Origin: Thinopyrum elongatum
Taxonomy: Eukaryota; Streptophyta; Magnoliopsida; Poales; Poaceae
Direction of reading: 5' to 3'
NCBI GenBank assembly: GCA_011799875.1
Contig: CM022302.1
Span: forward strand, 521,592,560 to 521,656,559
Length of the DNA stretch: 64,000 nucleotides
Shown here piece by piece: positions 11,515-24,033 of this stretch. Made by a program: the position numbers and the translations under genes. Each line of letters opens with the position of its first letter. The stretch's first letter is position 1. The notes under the pieces are model-generated. The model searched no databases. It was given only the letters and a program-made list of their open reading frames with translations, and had not been told where the DNA came from.

Positions 11515-13092
11515 TGCTACTTCTTGAGCTTGCATTGGTTTTTCCCTTGAAGATGAAAGGGTGATGCAACACAAGAGAGATAAGTATGTCCCTCAGTTAA
11601 TAACCAAGGTATCAATCCAGTAGGAGAAACGCGCAAGTCCCCAATAGATGCACCTACACAAACAATCAAACACTTGCACCCAACACGATAAAGGGGTTGT
11701 CAATCCCTTCACGGTCAGTTGCAAAGGTGAGATCTGATAGAGATAGATAAAACTAAACAAAAGATAAAATATGTTTGGGTTTTTTGGTTTATAAATCTGA
11801 AAATAAAAGATTGCAAAATAGTAGATCAGAAACTAATATGATGGAAAATAGACCCGGGGCCATAGGTTTCACTAGAGGCTTCTCTCATGAAGGCAAATAA
11901 TATGGTGGGTGACCAAATTACTGTCGAGCAATTGATAGAAAAGCGCAAAGTTATGACGATATCCAAGGCAATGATTATGCAATATAGGCATCACGTCCGT
12001 GTCAAGTAGACCGACTCCTGCCTGCATCTACTACTATTACTCCACACATCGACCACTATCCAGCATGCATCTAGAGTATTAAGTTCATAAAGAATGGAGT
12101 AACGCCTTAAGTAAGATGACATGATGTAGAGGAATTAACTCAAGCAATATGATGAAAACCCCATCTTTTTATCCTCGATGGCAACAATTCAATACGTGTC
12201 TCGCTACCCCTACTTTGTCACTGGGTGAAATCACGCAAGATTGAACCCAAAGCTAAGCACCTCTCCCATTGCAAGAAAAACCAATCTAGTTGGCCAAACC
12301 AGACCGATAATTCGAAGAGAAATACAAAGATATCAAATCATGCATATAAGAATTCAGAGAAGATTCAAATAATATTCATAGATAAGCTGATCATAAATCA
12401 ACAATTCATCGGATCTCGACAAACACACCACAAAAGAAGATTACATTGGATAGATCTCCTAGAACATCAAGGAGAACATGGTATTGAGAATCAAAGAGAG
12501 AGAAGAAGCCATCTAGCTACTAGCTATGGACCCATAGGTCTGAGGTAAACTACTCACGCTTCATCGGAAGGGCAATAGAGTTGATGTAGCTGCCCTCCGT
12601 GATCGAATCCCCCTCCGGCAGGATGCCAGAAAATTCCCCAAGATGGGATCTCATGGGAACAGAATGTTGCGGCGGTGGAAAAGTGTTTTCGTGGATGCTT
12701 CTGAGGGTTTTCGAATATATCTGAATTTATAGGACGAAGAAGTAGGTCGGTGGACTCCCGGGGGGACCACAAGCCAGGCCTTCCCCCTAGGGCGTGCCCC
12801 TATGGCTTGTCGTCACCTTGTGGGTCTTCTAACTTCATCTCCAATTCTCGTAGGTGTCTTCTGGTCCAAGTAAAATCATCGCGAAAGTTTTATTCCCTTT
12901 GGACTCCGTTTGATATTGCTTTTCTACGAAACTCAAAAACAAGGAAAAAACAGAAACTGGCATTGGGCTCTTGGTTAATAGGTTAGTCCCAAAAATAATA
13001 TAAAATAACATATTAATACATATAAAACATCCAAACAGATAATATAATAGCATGGAACAATAAAAAATTATAGATACGTTGGAGACGTATCA
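11515..13092 (-). repeat. LTR (3' LTR of the minus-strand element)
   Basis: 1578 bp, begins TGCTACTTCTTGAGC and ends GAGACGTATCA on the plus strand. It aligns along its whole length with 17069-18636, with scattered substitutions and small indels. ORFs inside (for example 12225-12548) are present in both LTR copies and are not taken as genes. Confidence 0.88.
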
Positions 13093-15970
13093 AGCATCCC
13101 CAAGCTTAATTCCTGCTCGTCCTCGAGTAGGTAAATGATAAGAACAAAATTTTTGATGTGGAATGCTACCTAACATATTTATCCATGTAATTTTCTTTAT
13201 TGTGGCATGAATGTTCAGATCCATAAGATTCAAAACAAAAGTTTAATATTGACATAAAAACGATCATACTTCAAGCTTACTAATCAAGCAATCATGTCTT
13301 CTCAAAATAACATGGCCAAAGAAAGCTATCCCTACAAAATCATATAGTCTGGCTATGCTCCATCTTCATCACACAAGGTATTCAAATCATGCACAACCCA
13401 GATGACAAGCCAAGCAATTGTTTCATACTTTTGATGTTCTCAAACCTTTTCAACTTTCACGCAATACATGAGCGTGAGCCATGGACATAGAACTATAGGT
13501 GGAATAGAATATGGTGGTTGTGGAGAAGACAAAAAGAAGGAGAGAGTCTCACATCAACTAGGCATATCAACGGGCTATTGAGATGCCCATCAATAGATAT
13601 CAATGTGAGTGAGTAGGGATTGCCATGCAATGGATGCACTAGAGTTATAAGTTTATGAAAGCTCAAAAAGAAACTAAGTGGGTGTGCATCCAACCCGCTT
13701 GCTTACGAAGACCTAGGGCAATTTGAGGAAGCCCATCATTGGAATATACAAGCCAAGTTCTATAATGAAAAATTCCCACTAGTATATGAAAGTGATAACA
13801 TAGGAGACTCTCTATCATGAAGATCATGGTGCTACTTTGAAGCACAAGTGTGGAAAAGGATAGTAACATTGCCCCTTCTCTTTTTTCTCTCAATTTTTTT
13901 TTGTTTGGCTTCTTTGGCCCCTTTTTTTGTTGGCTTCTTTGGCCTCTTTTATTTACTTTTCTCACATGGGGCAATGCTCTAATAATGAAGATCATCATAC
14001 TTTTATTTACTTACAACTCAAGAATTGCAACTCGATACTTAGAACAAAATATGACTCTATATGAATGCCTCTGGCGGTGTACCAGGATGTGTAATGATTC
14101 AAGAGTGACATGTATAAGTATGAAAAGGTAGCCTTGCCACCAACACGATGTCAACTACATGATCATGCAAAGCAATATGACAATGATGGAGCGTGTCATA
14201 ATAAAACGAAACAGTGGAAAGTTGCATGGCAATATATCTCGGAATGGCTATGGAAATGCCATAATAGGTAGGTATGGTGGCTGTTTTGAGGAAGGTAAAA
14301 GGTAGGTGTAAGGTACCGGAGAAAGTTGCGCAGTACTAGAGAGGCTAGCAATGGTGGAAGGGTGAGAGTGCGTATAATCCATGGACTCAACATTAGTCAT
14401 AAAGAACTCACATACTTATTGCAAAAATCTATTAGTCATCGAAACAAAGTACTACGCGCATGATCCTAGGGGGATAGATTGGTAGGAAAAGACCATCGCT
14501 CGTCACCGACCGCCACTCATAAGGAAGAAAATCAATAAATAAATCATGCTCCAACTTCGTTACATAACGGTTCACCATACGTGCATGCTACGAGAATCAC
14601 AAAATTCAACACAAGTATTTCTACAATCCACAATTACTCACTAGCATGACTCTAATATCACCATCCTCATATCTCAAAACAATCATAAGGAATCAAACTT
14701 CTCATAGTATTCAATGCAGTTTTATATGAAATTTTTTATTATATCCCTCTTGGATGCCCATCATATTAGGACTAAATTCATAACCAAAGCAAATTACCAT
14801 GCTGTTTAGAGAGACTCTCTAAATAATATAAGTGAAGCATGAGAGTTCAACAATTTCTATAAAATAAAACCACCGCCGTGCTCTAAAAAGATAAAAGTGA
14901 AGCACTAGAGCAAAATTGCCTAGCTCAAAAGATATAAATGAAGCACATAGAGTATTCTAATAAATCACGATTCATGCGTGTCCCTCTCAAAAGGTGTGTA
15001 GAGCAAGGATGAGTGTGGCAAGCTAAAAAGTAAAGACTCATATCATACAAGACGCTCCAAGCAAAACACATATCATGTGGTGAATAAAAATATAGCCTCA
15101 AGTAAAGTTACCGATAGACGAAGACGAAAGAGGGGTTGCCTTCCAGGGCATCCCGAAGCTTAGGCTCTTGGTTGTCCTTGAATACTACCTTGGGGTGCCT
15201 TGGGCATCCCCAAGCTTAGGCTCTTGCCACTCCTTATTCCACAGTCCATCAAATTTTTACCCAAAACATGAAAACTTCACAACACAAAACTCCACAGAAA
15301 ACTCATGAGATCCGTTAGTATAAGAAAATAAATCGACACTTTTGGTACTGTTGTGAACTCATTCTTTATTTATATTGGTTTAATGTCTACTGTATTCCAA
15401 CTTCTCCATGGTTCATACCCCCCGATACTACCCATAGATTCATCAAAATAAGCAAACAACACATAGAAAACAGACTCTGTCAAAAACAGAACAGTCTGCG
15501 AAGATCCGAAGTGTTCTAATAATTATGTAACTCCAAAAATTCTGCAAATTAGGAAAACAGAGGAAATTTGTATATCAATCTTGTGTAAAAAATTCAGGGT
15601 TTTTTGACGCTCCAGTGAATTATTAAAATTTTGTGACTGGACACAAAAGTTTCTGTTTTTCAGCAAGATCAAATCAACTATCACCGTAAGCCATCCCAAA
15701 GGTCTTACTTGGCACAAACACTAATTAAAACACTAAAACACAATTACTACAGAGGTAATAATGTGTATACTCATAAAAACAGAAAATAAAAATATTAGGT
15801 TGTCTCCCAACAAGCGCTTTTCTTTAAAGCCTTTTAGCTAGGCATTGAGATTTTGATGATGCTCACATGAAAGATAATAATGAAACACAAAACGAGCATC
15901 ATAAAACATGTGACAAACAAATCTAAGTCTAACATGCTTCCTATGCATAGGAATTTTATAGGAAAATAAA

Positions 15971-16750
15971 TTAGCAAGGCAAGCAAGATCTAGCATATGC
16001 AAGGAAAAAAGGAAGAAGCAATAGCAATCTCAACATAACGAGAGGTAATTTAGTAACATGAAAATTTCTACCACAATATTTTCCTCTCTCATAATAATTA
16101 CATGTGGAATCATATTCAAATTCAGAAATATAACTATCACAAAACATATTCTCAACATGATTCACATGCATGCAAAGTTGACACTCTTCTAAAATATTGG
16201 GATTATCAAATAAAGTCATGACCTCTCCAAGCCCACTTTTATCAAAAATTTCATAAGATTGATTATACTTCAAGGTAGTGGGATCATTTTTACCTAGAGT
16301 TGACACTCTTCCAAACCCACGTTCAATATTATTGCAAACACTATTATCAATATCATATTCATCATGGGGCTTAAATAAATTTTCAAGATCATAAGAAAAA
16401 TCACCCCAATCATGATCATTGCAACAAGTAGTGGACATAGCAAAATTAGCATCCCCAAGCTTAGGGTTTTGCATATTATTAGCACAATTGACATCAATAG
16501 AATTTATAATAACATCATTGCAATCATGCTTTTCATTCAAGGAGATATCGTGAATCACTTCATAAATTTCTTCTTTTAAAACTTCATCACAATTTTCAGA
16601 TTCACAAATTTCAAGCAAAACTTCAGAAAGATAGTCTAGTGCACACAAATCACTAGCAATTGGTTCATCATAATTGGATCTCTTAAAAAGATTAGCAAGT
16701 GGATGAGGATCCAAAAACTCTTTGCTTCCGATTTGAAATAAAATACACAA
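15971..16750 (-). CDS. Acidic/Asn-rich ORF of the LARD element, possibly gag-derived
   Basis: 259 codons on the element's own strand, starting 0.3 kb inside the 5' LTR, the position of gag. The product begins MCILFQIGSKEFLDPHPLAN, is rich in Asp, Glu and Asn, contains several Cys-His clusters (LCMHVNHVENMFC) that do not match a CCHC knuckle, and ends with a Leu-rich hydrophobic tail. No protease, RT or integrase motif is visible. Similar ORFs are carried by non-autonomous Triticeae elements as far as I know, but I cannot name the family or prove a role. It may be a packaging-related remnant or a relic. Confidence 0.5.
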   Translation of the reverse strand: MCILFQIGSKEFLDPHPLANLFKRSNYDEPIASDLCALDYLSEVLLEICESENCDEVLKEEIYEVIHDISLNEKHDCNDVIINSIDVNCANNMQNPKLGDANFAMSTTCCNDHDWGDFSYDLENLFKPHDEYDIDNSVCNNIERGFGRVSTLGKNDPTTLKYNQSYEIFDKSGLGEVMTLFDNPNILEECQLCMHVNHVENMFCDSYISEFEYDSTCNYYERGKYCGRNFHVTKLPLVMLRLLLLLPFFLAYARSCLPC

Positions 16751-16970
16751 TTATGCCAAGCAAACAAGCAAACAAACCAAGTAAGACATAAGGGCAAATG
16801 AAAAAGGCAAACGGAAAGACGAACGAAAGAAGGGCGAATAAAAAGGCAAATATTTTTGTGTTTTTCTGAAAATCGTTTTAGAGGTGGGGGAGAGGAAAAC
16901 GAGAGGCAAATGGCAAATTATGTAATGCAAGCGATGAGAGTTTATGATGGGTACTTGGTAGGCTTGACGT

Positions 16971-17068
16971 AGATCTCCCCGGCAATGGCGCCAGAAATTG
17001 GCAAGTCGATGAGAGACTAGTCTTGACATGGCGTAGATCTCCCCGGCAATGAAGCCAGAAATTCTTTC
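16971..17068 (-). other. Primer-binding site region, duplicated
   Basis: Two copies of ctccccggcaatg...agccagaaatt lie 64 bp apart (about 16975-16999 and 17039-17063). On the minus strand the distal one retains TGGCGCCATTGCCGGGG, matching the 3' end of plant tRNA-Asp. The LTR-proximal one reads TGGCTTCATTGCC and has lost part of the match. The duplicated block also includes the gtagatct segment. Confidence 0.7.
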
Positions 17069-18636
17069 TGCTAGTTCTTGAGCTTTTGTTGGTTTTTCCT
17101 TTGAAGATAAAAGGGTGATGCAGCACAGTAGAGATAAGTATTTCCCTCAGTTAAGAACCAAGGTATCAATCCAGTAGGAGAAACACGCAAGTCCCCATTA
17201 GATGCACCTACACAAACAATCAAACACTTGCACCCAACGCGATAAAGGGGTTGTCAATCGCTTCATGGTCACTTGGAAAGATGAGATCTGATAGAGATAG
17301 ATAAAACTAAACAAAAGATAAAAAAATTTGGGTTTTTTGGTTTATAGATCTGAAAATAAAAGATTGCAAAATAGTAGATCGGAAACTAATATGATGGAAA
17401 ATAGACTCGGGGGCCATAGGTTTCACTAGAGGCTTCTCTCATGAAGGCAAATAATACGGTGGGTGAACAAATTACTGTCGAGCAATTGATAGAAAAGCGC
17501 AAAGTTAAGATGATATCCAAGGCAATGATTATGCAATATAGGCATCATGTCCGTGTCAAGTAGACCGACTCCTGCCTGCATCTACTACTATTACTCCACA
17601 CATCGACCGCTATCCAGCATGCATCTAGATTATTAAGTTCATAAAGAATGGAGTAACGTCTTAAGTAAGATGACATGATGTAGAGGAATTAACTCAAGAA
17701 ATATGATGAAAACCCCATCTTTTTATGCTCGATGGCAACAATTCAATACGTGTCTCGCTACCCCTACTTTGTCACTGGGTGAAATCACGGAAGATTGAAC
17801 CCAAAGCTAAGCACCTCTCCCATTGCAAGAAAAACCAATCTAGTTGGCCAAACCAAACCGATAATTCGAAGAGAAATACAAAGATATCAAATCATGCATA
17901 TAAGAATTCAGAGAAGATTCAAATAATATTCATAGATAAGCTGGTCATAAATCCACAATTCATCGGATCTCGACAAACACACCGCAAAAGAAGATTACAT
18001 CGGATAGATCTCCAAGAACATCAAGGAGAACATGGTATTGAGAATCAAAGAGAGAGAAGAAGCCATCTAGCTACTAGCTATGGACCCGTAGGTCTGAGGT
18101 AAACTACTCACGCTTCATCGAAAGGGCAATAGAGTTGATGTAGATGCCCTCCATGATCGAATCCCGCTCCGGCAGGATGCCGGAAAAGGCCCCAAGATGG
18201 GATCTCACGGGAACAGAAGGTTGCGGCGGTGGAAAAGTGTTTTCTTGGATGCTTCTGAGGGTTTTGGAATATATCTGAATTTATAGGACGAAGAAGTAGG
18301 TCGGTGGATTCCCAGGGGGACCATAAGCCAGGGGGCGCGCCCCTACGGCTTGTCGTCGCCTCGTGGGTCTTCTGACTTCATCTCCAAGTCTCGTAGGTGT
18401 CTTCTAGTCCAAGAAAAATCATCGTGAAAGTTTTATTCCGTTTGGACTCCGTTTGATATTCTTTTTCTGCGAAGCTCAAAAACAAGGAAAAAACAGAAAC
18501 TGGCACTGGGCTCTAGGTTAATAGGTTAGTCCAAAAAATAATATAAAATAGCATATTAATGCATATAAAACATCCAAAACAGATAATATAATAGCATGGA
18601 ACAATCAAAAATTATAGATACGTTGGAGACCTATCA
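17069..18636 (-). repeat. LTR (5' LTR of the minus-strand element)
   Basis: 1568 bp, TG...CA ends (tgctagttcttgagc to ggagacctatca). It pairs with 11515-13092. On the minus strand it begins the element, followed by the primer-site region. Confidence 0.88.
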
Positions 18637-21390
18637 GTACACAAGACGCATGCGCACTCATTAGCCAGCTAGCCCCCAGCCATGCACACCTAGCCACCTA
18701 CACTCAAACCGTGCACCATTTGCCTGGTTGACCCACACCATCCATCCACCATTGACCCCACCTTGGTTCGTTGGACCTACGACAAGTCCCTTCCCTCGGC
18801 ATGCCAGGTATGTCAAAGCGACACGCAGCTACACATATTGCACACCGAGATACGACGTCATTCACTAGTGCCAGCAAACCTGTGCACCTGAGCATCTCTA
18901 CCCATGGTGGACACTAGCGCACGGTTAGGATCGAGAAGCCTAGCGGCACATGTTGTTGGCCCGGTTGACTAGGGGTGCATGACATGGGTCCAGATGAAAC
19001 GCATGGCATCGCTTGGATCCACATTGCCCTGCCCGGTACCGAACAGCGGGCATATGCCAGACGAATCCAAGCGGTCGCCGATGAAGCTTGGATGCCATGT
19101 GTTAGGTGCATGCTGAAATTCAATATTTAGGAATTAATAACATATGAAAATAATAATTCAATCATCTATGTAAAGGTGTACAACATAATTTTCAAGAAAA
19201 AATGAAAGATGACACGTGCACATGCAATTTGCCAACAAGTGCACTTGTAGTACAAAAAGACAGCATGTGCACGTATCCCACTGTGCCTCCTACGATTTTG
19301 TTCCATGTTTTCTCGTCACACATCTTTGGAAGGAAAAACAAAAGAAGGTGATTTTCCCAAAATAAACCATTTTGGAGAGATATTTGCAACCACCCAGAAT
19401 ATAAGGTGTATTGGTTTCTGTGCAAGTCAACCATTTGAAATTTTGACCAAGATTATAGAACAATATAGAAACATCTGCAATACCTAATAGATAAAATATG
19501 AAACTACCTTTCATGATCGATAAAATGATATAAATTTCATATTGTGGATATTGATATATTTTTCTTAAAACTTGGTCAAACATGCACTCGTTTGACTTTT
19601 GAAAAAAACAAATACACCTTATATAAAGGAACGGAGGGAGTAGATACTGCGTGGAAGTTGTCCCCCGTGGGGAGATAGGATCGACCACTCCTAGATTATA
19701 GGGCGAGGCCACTGTGAACGTGATCGTGAGAGGGTCAAGAAGGATTCATTTTTTCGAGGGAAGGAAGGAATTTTGTGGGTTTACTAAAAGGAATGCATCC
19801 CTTTTTGAGGGACAAAAAATGCATCTTATAATGTGTAATTAATGAAATTATAATTTAACAGAAACCTTACTATTTTCAAGCAATTTAAAAACAACTTCAT
19901 TGTTTTGGCAAAAAAAAAGTTGATAATGGGATAGTCCATTTTGTGAACACTTACGTGTAGTGGTGAATGTTGTGGAAATCGGGGTGAAAGTCTTGTGCTA
20001 AGCTATTTGCAGGGTGAGACATATGAGTCTACACAGGGGGAATGCTTGGCTTGGGGGCTGGCGTAAGTGGTGTGGGTCTAGTGCCTAAGTAGTGCGCCAC
20101 GTGGGTCTAGACGGCGGGGGTGCATGGTTTCGATCTAGCTACCTTGAGGGAACGCGCCCGTTTTGCGCACTGAGTGCGGGGCCCGTTCCTCCATTTCCGT
20201 CGGTGCTTTCTCTCGAGTCAACAGAGAACAATCCAAAAGCGCATGCCAGGTCCCAGCCTTTCTCGGGGCCCGCGTGCCATATTCGGGACATTTGCCGCAT
20301 TTCTAGGGTAGTATCCTCGAAAATTCAGGATCTACGCGGCCACATGAAATCATAGCAGGGATTGGGGTGACAGTCCCATGCTAAGCTCTCTGGTCCATAT
20401 ATGGGCCATGTGCTACCAATGGGAAGGGCCGCCTCGGAGCCGTTGTCTAGGGCAATGATGTCGGCGTGTCATCTGATGCCGCTATAATCCGTGCAAATTC
20501 ACGAGGGATCGGAATTTCATGGGACCTGTCGCGGTGTCATCATATAACCCATGGAGGGTGTGGTCGAACATCAAGAGTAGCACGCATAAGCCTTCATGTA
20601 GGTTGTGTGTAAATGAGACCAAAACGCATCCCAGAGCTAGCCATCGAGAGGGAACGAGTCCGTCCTATGGACCGAGAGCGGGGCCCGCCCCTTCATCTGC
20701 TTCAGAACTCTGTGCTGCAAGATATGGGCCCTAGCCACCAAGGCACATCCCGTGTGCCACACGCCAACTAGACCCACACCATGCATGCACGCGTGGCCAA
20801 GTAGACACCCACTGTTCAACCTTGACAATGTACACATGATGCATGCGCACTCATTAGCCATCTAGCCCCCAGCCATGCACACCTAGCCACCTACACTCAA
20901 ACCATGCATTGTTAGCTAGGTTGACCCACACCATACATCCACCATTGACCCCACCGCGGTTCATTGGACCTTCGACGAGTCCCTTCCCTCGGTATACCAG
21001 GCATGCCAAAGCGACACGCGGCTACACATATTGCACACCGAGATCCGACATCATTCACTAGTGCTAGCAAACCTGTCCACATGAGCATCTCTGCCTATGG
21101 TGGACACTAGCGCATGGTATGGATCGAGAAGGCTAGTGGCGCATGTTGTTGGCCCGGTTGGCTAGGGGTGCATGATATGGGTCCAGATGAAACGCATGGC
21201 ATCGCGTGGATCAACATTCCCCTCCTCGGTACCGGACATCGGGCATATGGCAGACTAATCCGCGCCATTACCGACGAAGTTTTGTCACATCCATTTGCCA
21301 TTCCATTGTTTGTAAAGTTTTACAACATATTTTTGGACAAATATAAAACATGACACGTGCACATGAAACAAGCCTACAAATGCAGTTGTC
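18637..21390. repeat. 2.19-kb tandem unit, end of copy A, copy B and start of copy C
   Basis: 18637-18972 is the tail of copy A and matches about 20830-21165. Copy B runs from about 18973 to 21165. Copy C begins near 21166 and fades by about 21390. The landmark tgttgttggcccggtt is at 18951 and 21144, giving a 2193-bp period. Between the two sides of the LTR insertion, about 0.5 kb of unit (equivalent to 20312-20828) is missing. The unit has no credible ORF. A related, shortened piece lies at 39990-40501. Confidence 0.75.
19402..19640. mobile_element. Stowaway-like MITE inserted in copy B, left end truncated
   Basis: The right end ends acaccttatataaaggaac plus ggagggag, the reverse of CTCCCTCCGTTCC, typical of Triticeae Stowaway (Tc1/mariner) MITEs. 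The left end starts at taaggtgtattgg, which matches the inner part of the right terminal repeat but lacks the outer ~17 bases. TA flanks both sides (19400-19401 and 19641-19642). The equivalent place in copy A (around 10765) has no insert, so this is a presence/absence difference between tandem copies. Confidence 0.75.
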
Positions 21391-21776
21391 CCACTGTATG
21401 ACTTTATTCTGTGTAATGAGGGAGCAGTTGCATTACACATTTTTTTGAAGGGAAGTTGCATTACTCCTAAATCATGGCTGTGCACGATTGGGCCATTCAT
21501 TTAAGTGAGAAGTTGCGTTTTGACGTGGCAGACATGGTGGTGTGAACAACGCGCGGGGAGGTGTGAACGTGGCAACAATTGAGTTTGACTAGCCAAGGAC
21601 TAAAGCCGGCCACTCCGCTTCTCCATAGAATTAATCTTATCGCCGCCCCCCTCATCCCCTTCTCCATCCACAAATCCACAAATAGCCACAATCGAGGGTT
21701 TTCTCCTCCCATGCCTCACTACTCGCCGTGCACTTCCCGCTGCTGCACCCTTCCCACCGCTGCACCTCCGCCGTCG
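21391..21776. other. CT-rich, promoter-like stretch; no gene supported
   Basis: 21620-21776 is rich in CCACC/CTCC and ends abruptly at the LTR of the next element. It resembles the 5' end of a gene cut by the insertion, but its continuation was not found to the right of 36281. Confidence 0.35.
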
Positions 21777-21868
21777 TGATGCCTAATGATAATCCCCAAG
21801 TGCAAGGAATCATCGTAGCAATTCCCAAAGGTGGAAGTGATAAGTATCACTACAGGAATCAGGAACTT

Positions 21869-22277
21869 TGCCATCTGCCATGGCTAACGGCAAAGGCATG
21901 CCTAGCGGACGGCAAAGGCCTTTGCCGTCAGCCAGCAGACGGCAACACATCCTGCTGAACAAACTACGGCAAAGGGCACTTTGCCGTCTGCTGGCAGACG
22001 GCAAAGATGCAAAGGCCTTTGCCGTCTGCCAGCAGACGGCAAAGGGCCTGGATGGTACACGTGGAAGCTTAGGTCCGTTAAGGGGTTAACGGCGTGCTTT
22101 GCCGTCTGCTGGCAGACGGCAAAGATGCAAAGGTCTTTGTCGTCTGCCAGCTGACGGCAAAGCAACCATATAGGCCAGCCCAATGCCCCCCAGGTTGCAC
22201 AGGTAGCTGCCACGTGGCAGCTTTGCCGTCTGCTGGCTGATGGCAAAGCTCTTTACCGTCTGCCAGCAGACGGCAAA
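21869..22277. repeat. CACTA left subterminal repeats (cggcaaag motif)
   Basis: At least eight occurrences of ctttgccgtctg or its reverse are arranged as facing pairs, for example cctttgccgtctgcc next to cagacggcaaagg. Such arrays are the binding sites of TNPA-type proteins in En/Spm-like elements. Assignment is by analogy. Confidence 0.8.
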
Positions 22278-22729
22278 GAGCCTGTACAGCCCCTGTTTTT
22301 TCTGTTTTTTCTTAAATTCATTCAATTTCACAGAATTTCACAGATATATATATATACACATTTGAAAATACTTTCTACAAGCATACCAACACATGAATCG
22401 TGAAGAGAGGAACATATGCATTATATCCAATAACAAGCATACAATGGTTTCAACCATACATACATATCTAGGTCGCAAGTTTCATCAACGCAAAGTGTAG
22501 ACTCCAAGTTTCATCCATACATACATATCGTACAAAATCAAAACAAAAAGGAAGCACAAGGAGAAGAGTAGAATCCATCAACGCAAGCTTCCTCATCTAA
22601 AGCAAATCTGCAAATTGGGAAAGAAGAAAGTTAGAAGAAGAAGAAGAAGACTAGCTAGAAGAAGAAGAATAAGAAGAATTTTTCTTCTCTTTCTTTTTCT
22701 CCTCTCCTCTTCTTTATCTTCTTATTCTT

Positions 22730-23990
22730 CTAACTAAGGTAGGTAAAATGCCATTTTTTAGCTAAGCTAGGTAAAAATGCTAAGTGTAGGTCATTTTAGA
22801 GCTAAGCTAGGTAAATAGGTCATTTTGGAGCTTAGTAAGGTTATTTTGTCATTTTGGAGGAAAATAAGCTAATTCTATGTCATTTTAGAGCTAAACCAAT
22901 GTTATCATGCCATTTTTTACCTAAGTATGCTAAGTATGTCATAAATGAACTGAAGAAGCTAAGTATAGGTCATTTTTGAGCTAACCTAGGTAGTTATGCC
23001 ATTTTTGAGCTAACTAAGCATATTTATTCATTTTGGAGGACAAAATGGCAAGTGTAGGTCATTTTAGATCTATCCTAGTTAAAATCGGTCATATTGGAGG
23101 TAGGTAAGGTTATTTTGTCATTTTGGAGGAAAATAAGCTAAGTCTATGTCATTTTGGAGCTAAACCAAGGTTATCATGCCATTTTTACCTAAGTATGGTA
23201 AGTATGTCATAAATGAAGTAATGAAGCTAAGTATAGGTCATTTGGTAGCTAACCTAGGTAGTTATGCCATTTTTGAGCTAATTAAGCATATTTATTCATT
23301 TTGGAGGACAAAATGGTAAGTGTAGGTCATTTTAGAGCTATCCTAGTTAAAACCGGTCATTTTGGAGCTAGGTAAGGTTATTTTGTCATTTTGGAGGAAA
23401 ATAAACTAATTATATGATAGTTTGGACCTAAACCAAGGTTATCATGCCATTTTTTACCTAAGTAAGCTAATTATGTCATAAATAAACTAGGTAAGCTAGG
23501 TATAGATCATTATTGAGCTATCGTAGGTAGTAATATCATTTTTTAGCTAATTAAGCATATTAAGTCATTTAGGAGGAAAAAATGCTAAGTATAGGTCATT
23601 TTATAGATATCCTAGGTAAAGTATGTCAGTTTGGAGCTAAGTAAGGTTATTATGTCATTTTCGAGGTAAATAAGCTAAGTATAGGTCATTTTGGAGCTAA
23701 ACCAAGGTTATTATGCCATTTTTTACCCAAGTGAGCTAATTATGTCATAAATGAACTAGCTAACCTAAGTATAGATCATTATTGAGCTATCCTAGGTAGT
23801 TATGCCATTTTTTAGCTAACTAAGCATATCAAGTCATTTTGGAGAAAAAAATGCTAAGTATAGGTCATTTTATAGCTATCCTAGGTAAAATATGTCATTT
23901 TGGAGCTAAGTAAGGTTAACATGTCATTTTCGAGGAAAATAAGCTAAGTATAGGTCATTTTCGAGCTAAGTAGGCCATTTCTTAAGCTAA
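22730..23990. repeat. 269-bp tandem array inside the CACTA, ~4.6 copies
   Basis: The landmark ttattttgtcattttggagg (with variants) begins at 22841, 23110, 23378, 23647 and 23916, a period of 268-269 bp. Each unit is itself built from shorter pieces around gtcattttggagctaa. The array is noncoding and AT-rich. Confidence 0.88.
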
Positions 23991-24033
23991 GTATGCATTT
24001 GTTAAGCAAAACACTTGGGAAAAATTATCATCA

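Larger units (their letters stand above)
11515..18636 (-). mobile_element. Non-autonomous LTR retrotransposon (gypsy-like, LARD-type)
   Basis: Two direct LTRs (11515-13092 and 17069-18636) flank a 3.98-kb interior with no protease, RT, RNase H or integrase. On the minus strand the 5' LTR starts TGATAGGTCTCCAACGTATC and is followed, after a short gap, by a primer site of the TGGCGCC-ATTGCCGGGG type expected for tRNA-Asp priming. A purine-rich tract (AAGCTTGGGGATGC) precedes the 3' LTR. The only sizeable ORF is 15971-16750 (minus). LTR identity is in the low to mid 90s percent by eye over the first 400 bp, so the insertion is not recent. No 5-bp target duplication is found (tatcc against gtaca). 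The interior is related to that of the element at 21777-36281. Confidence 0.85.

Noticed and set aside
12225..12548. 107-codon ORF, repeated as 17725-18102
   Set aside because: Both lie within the LTRs of the LARD element; the similarity reflects LTR identity rather than a gene family.
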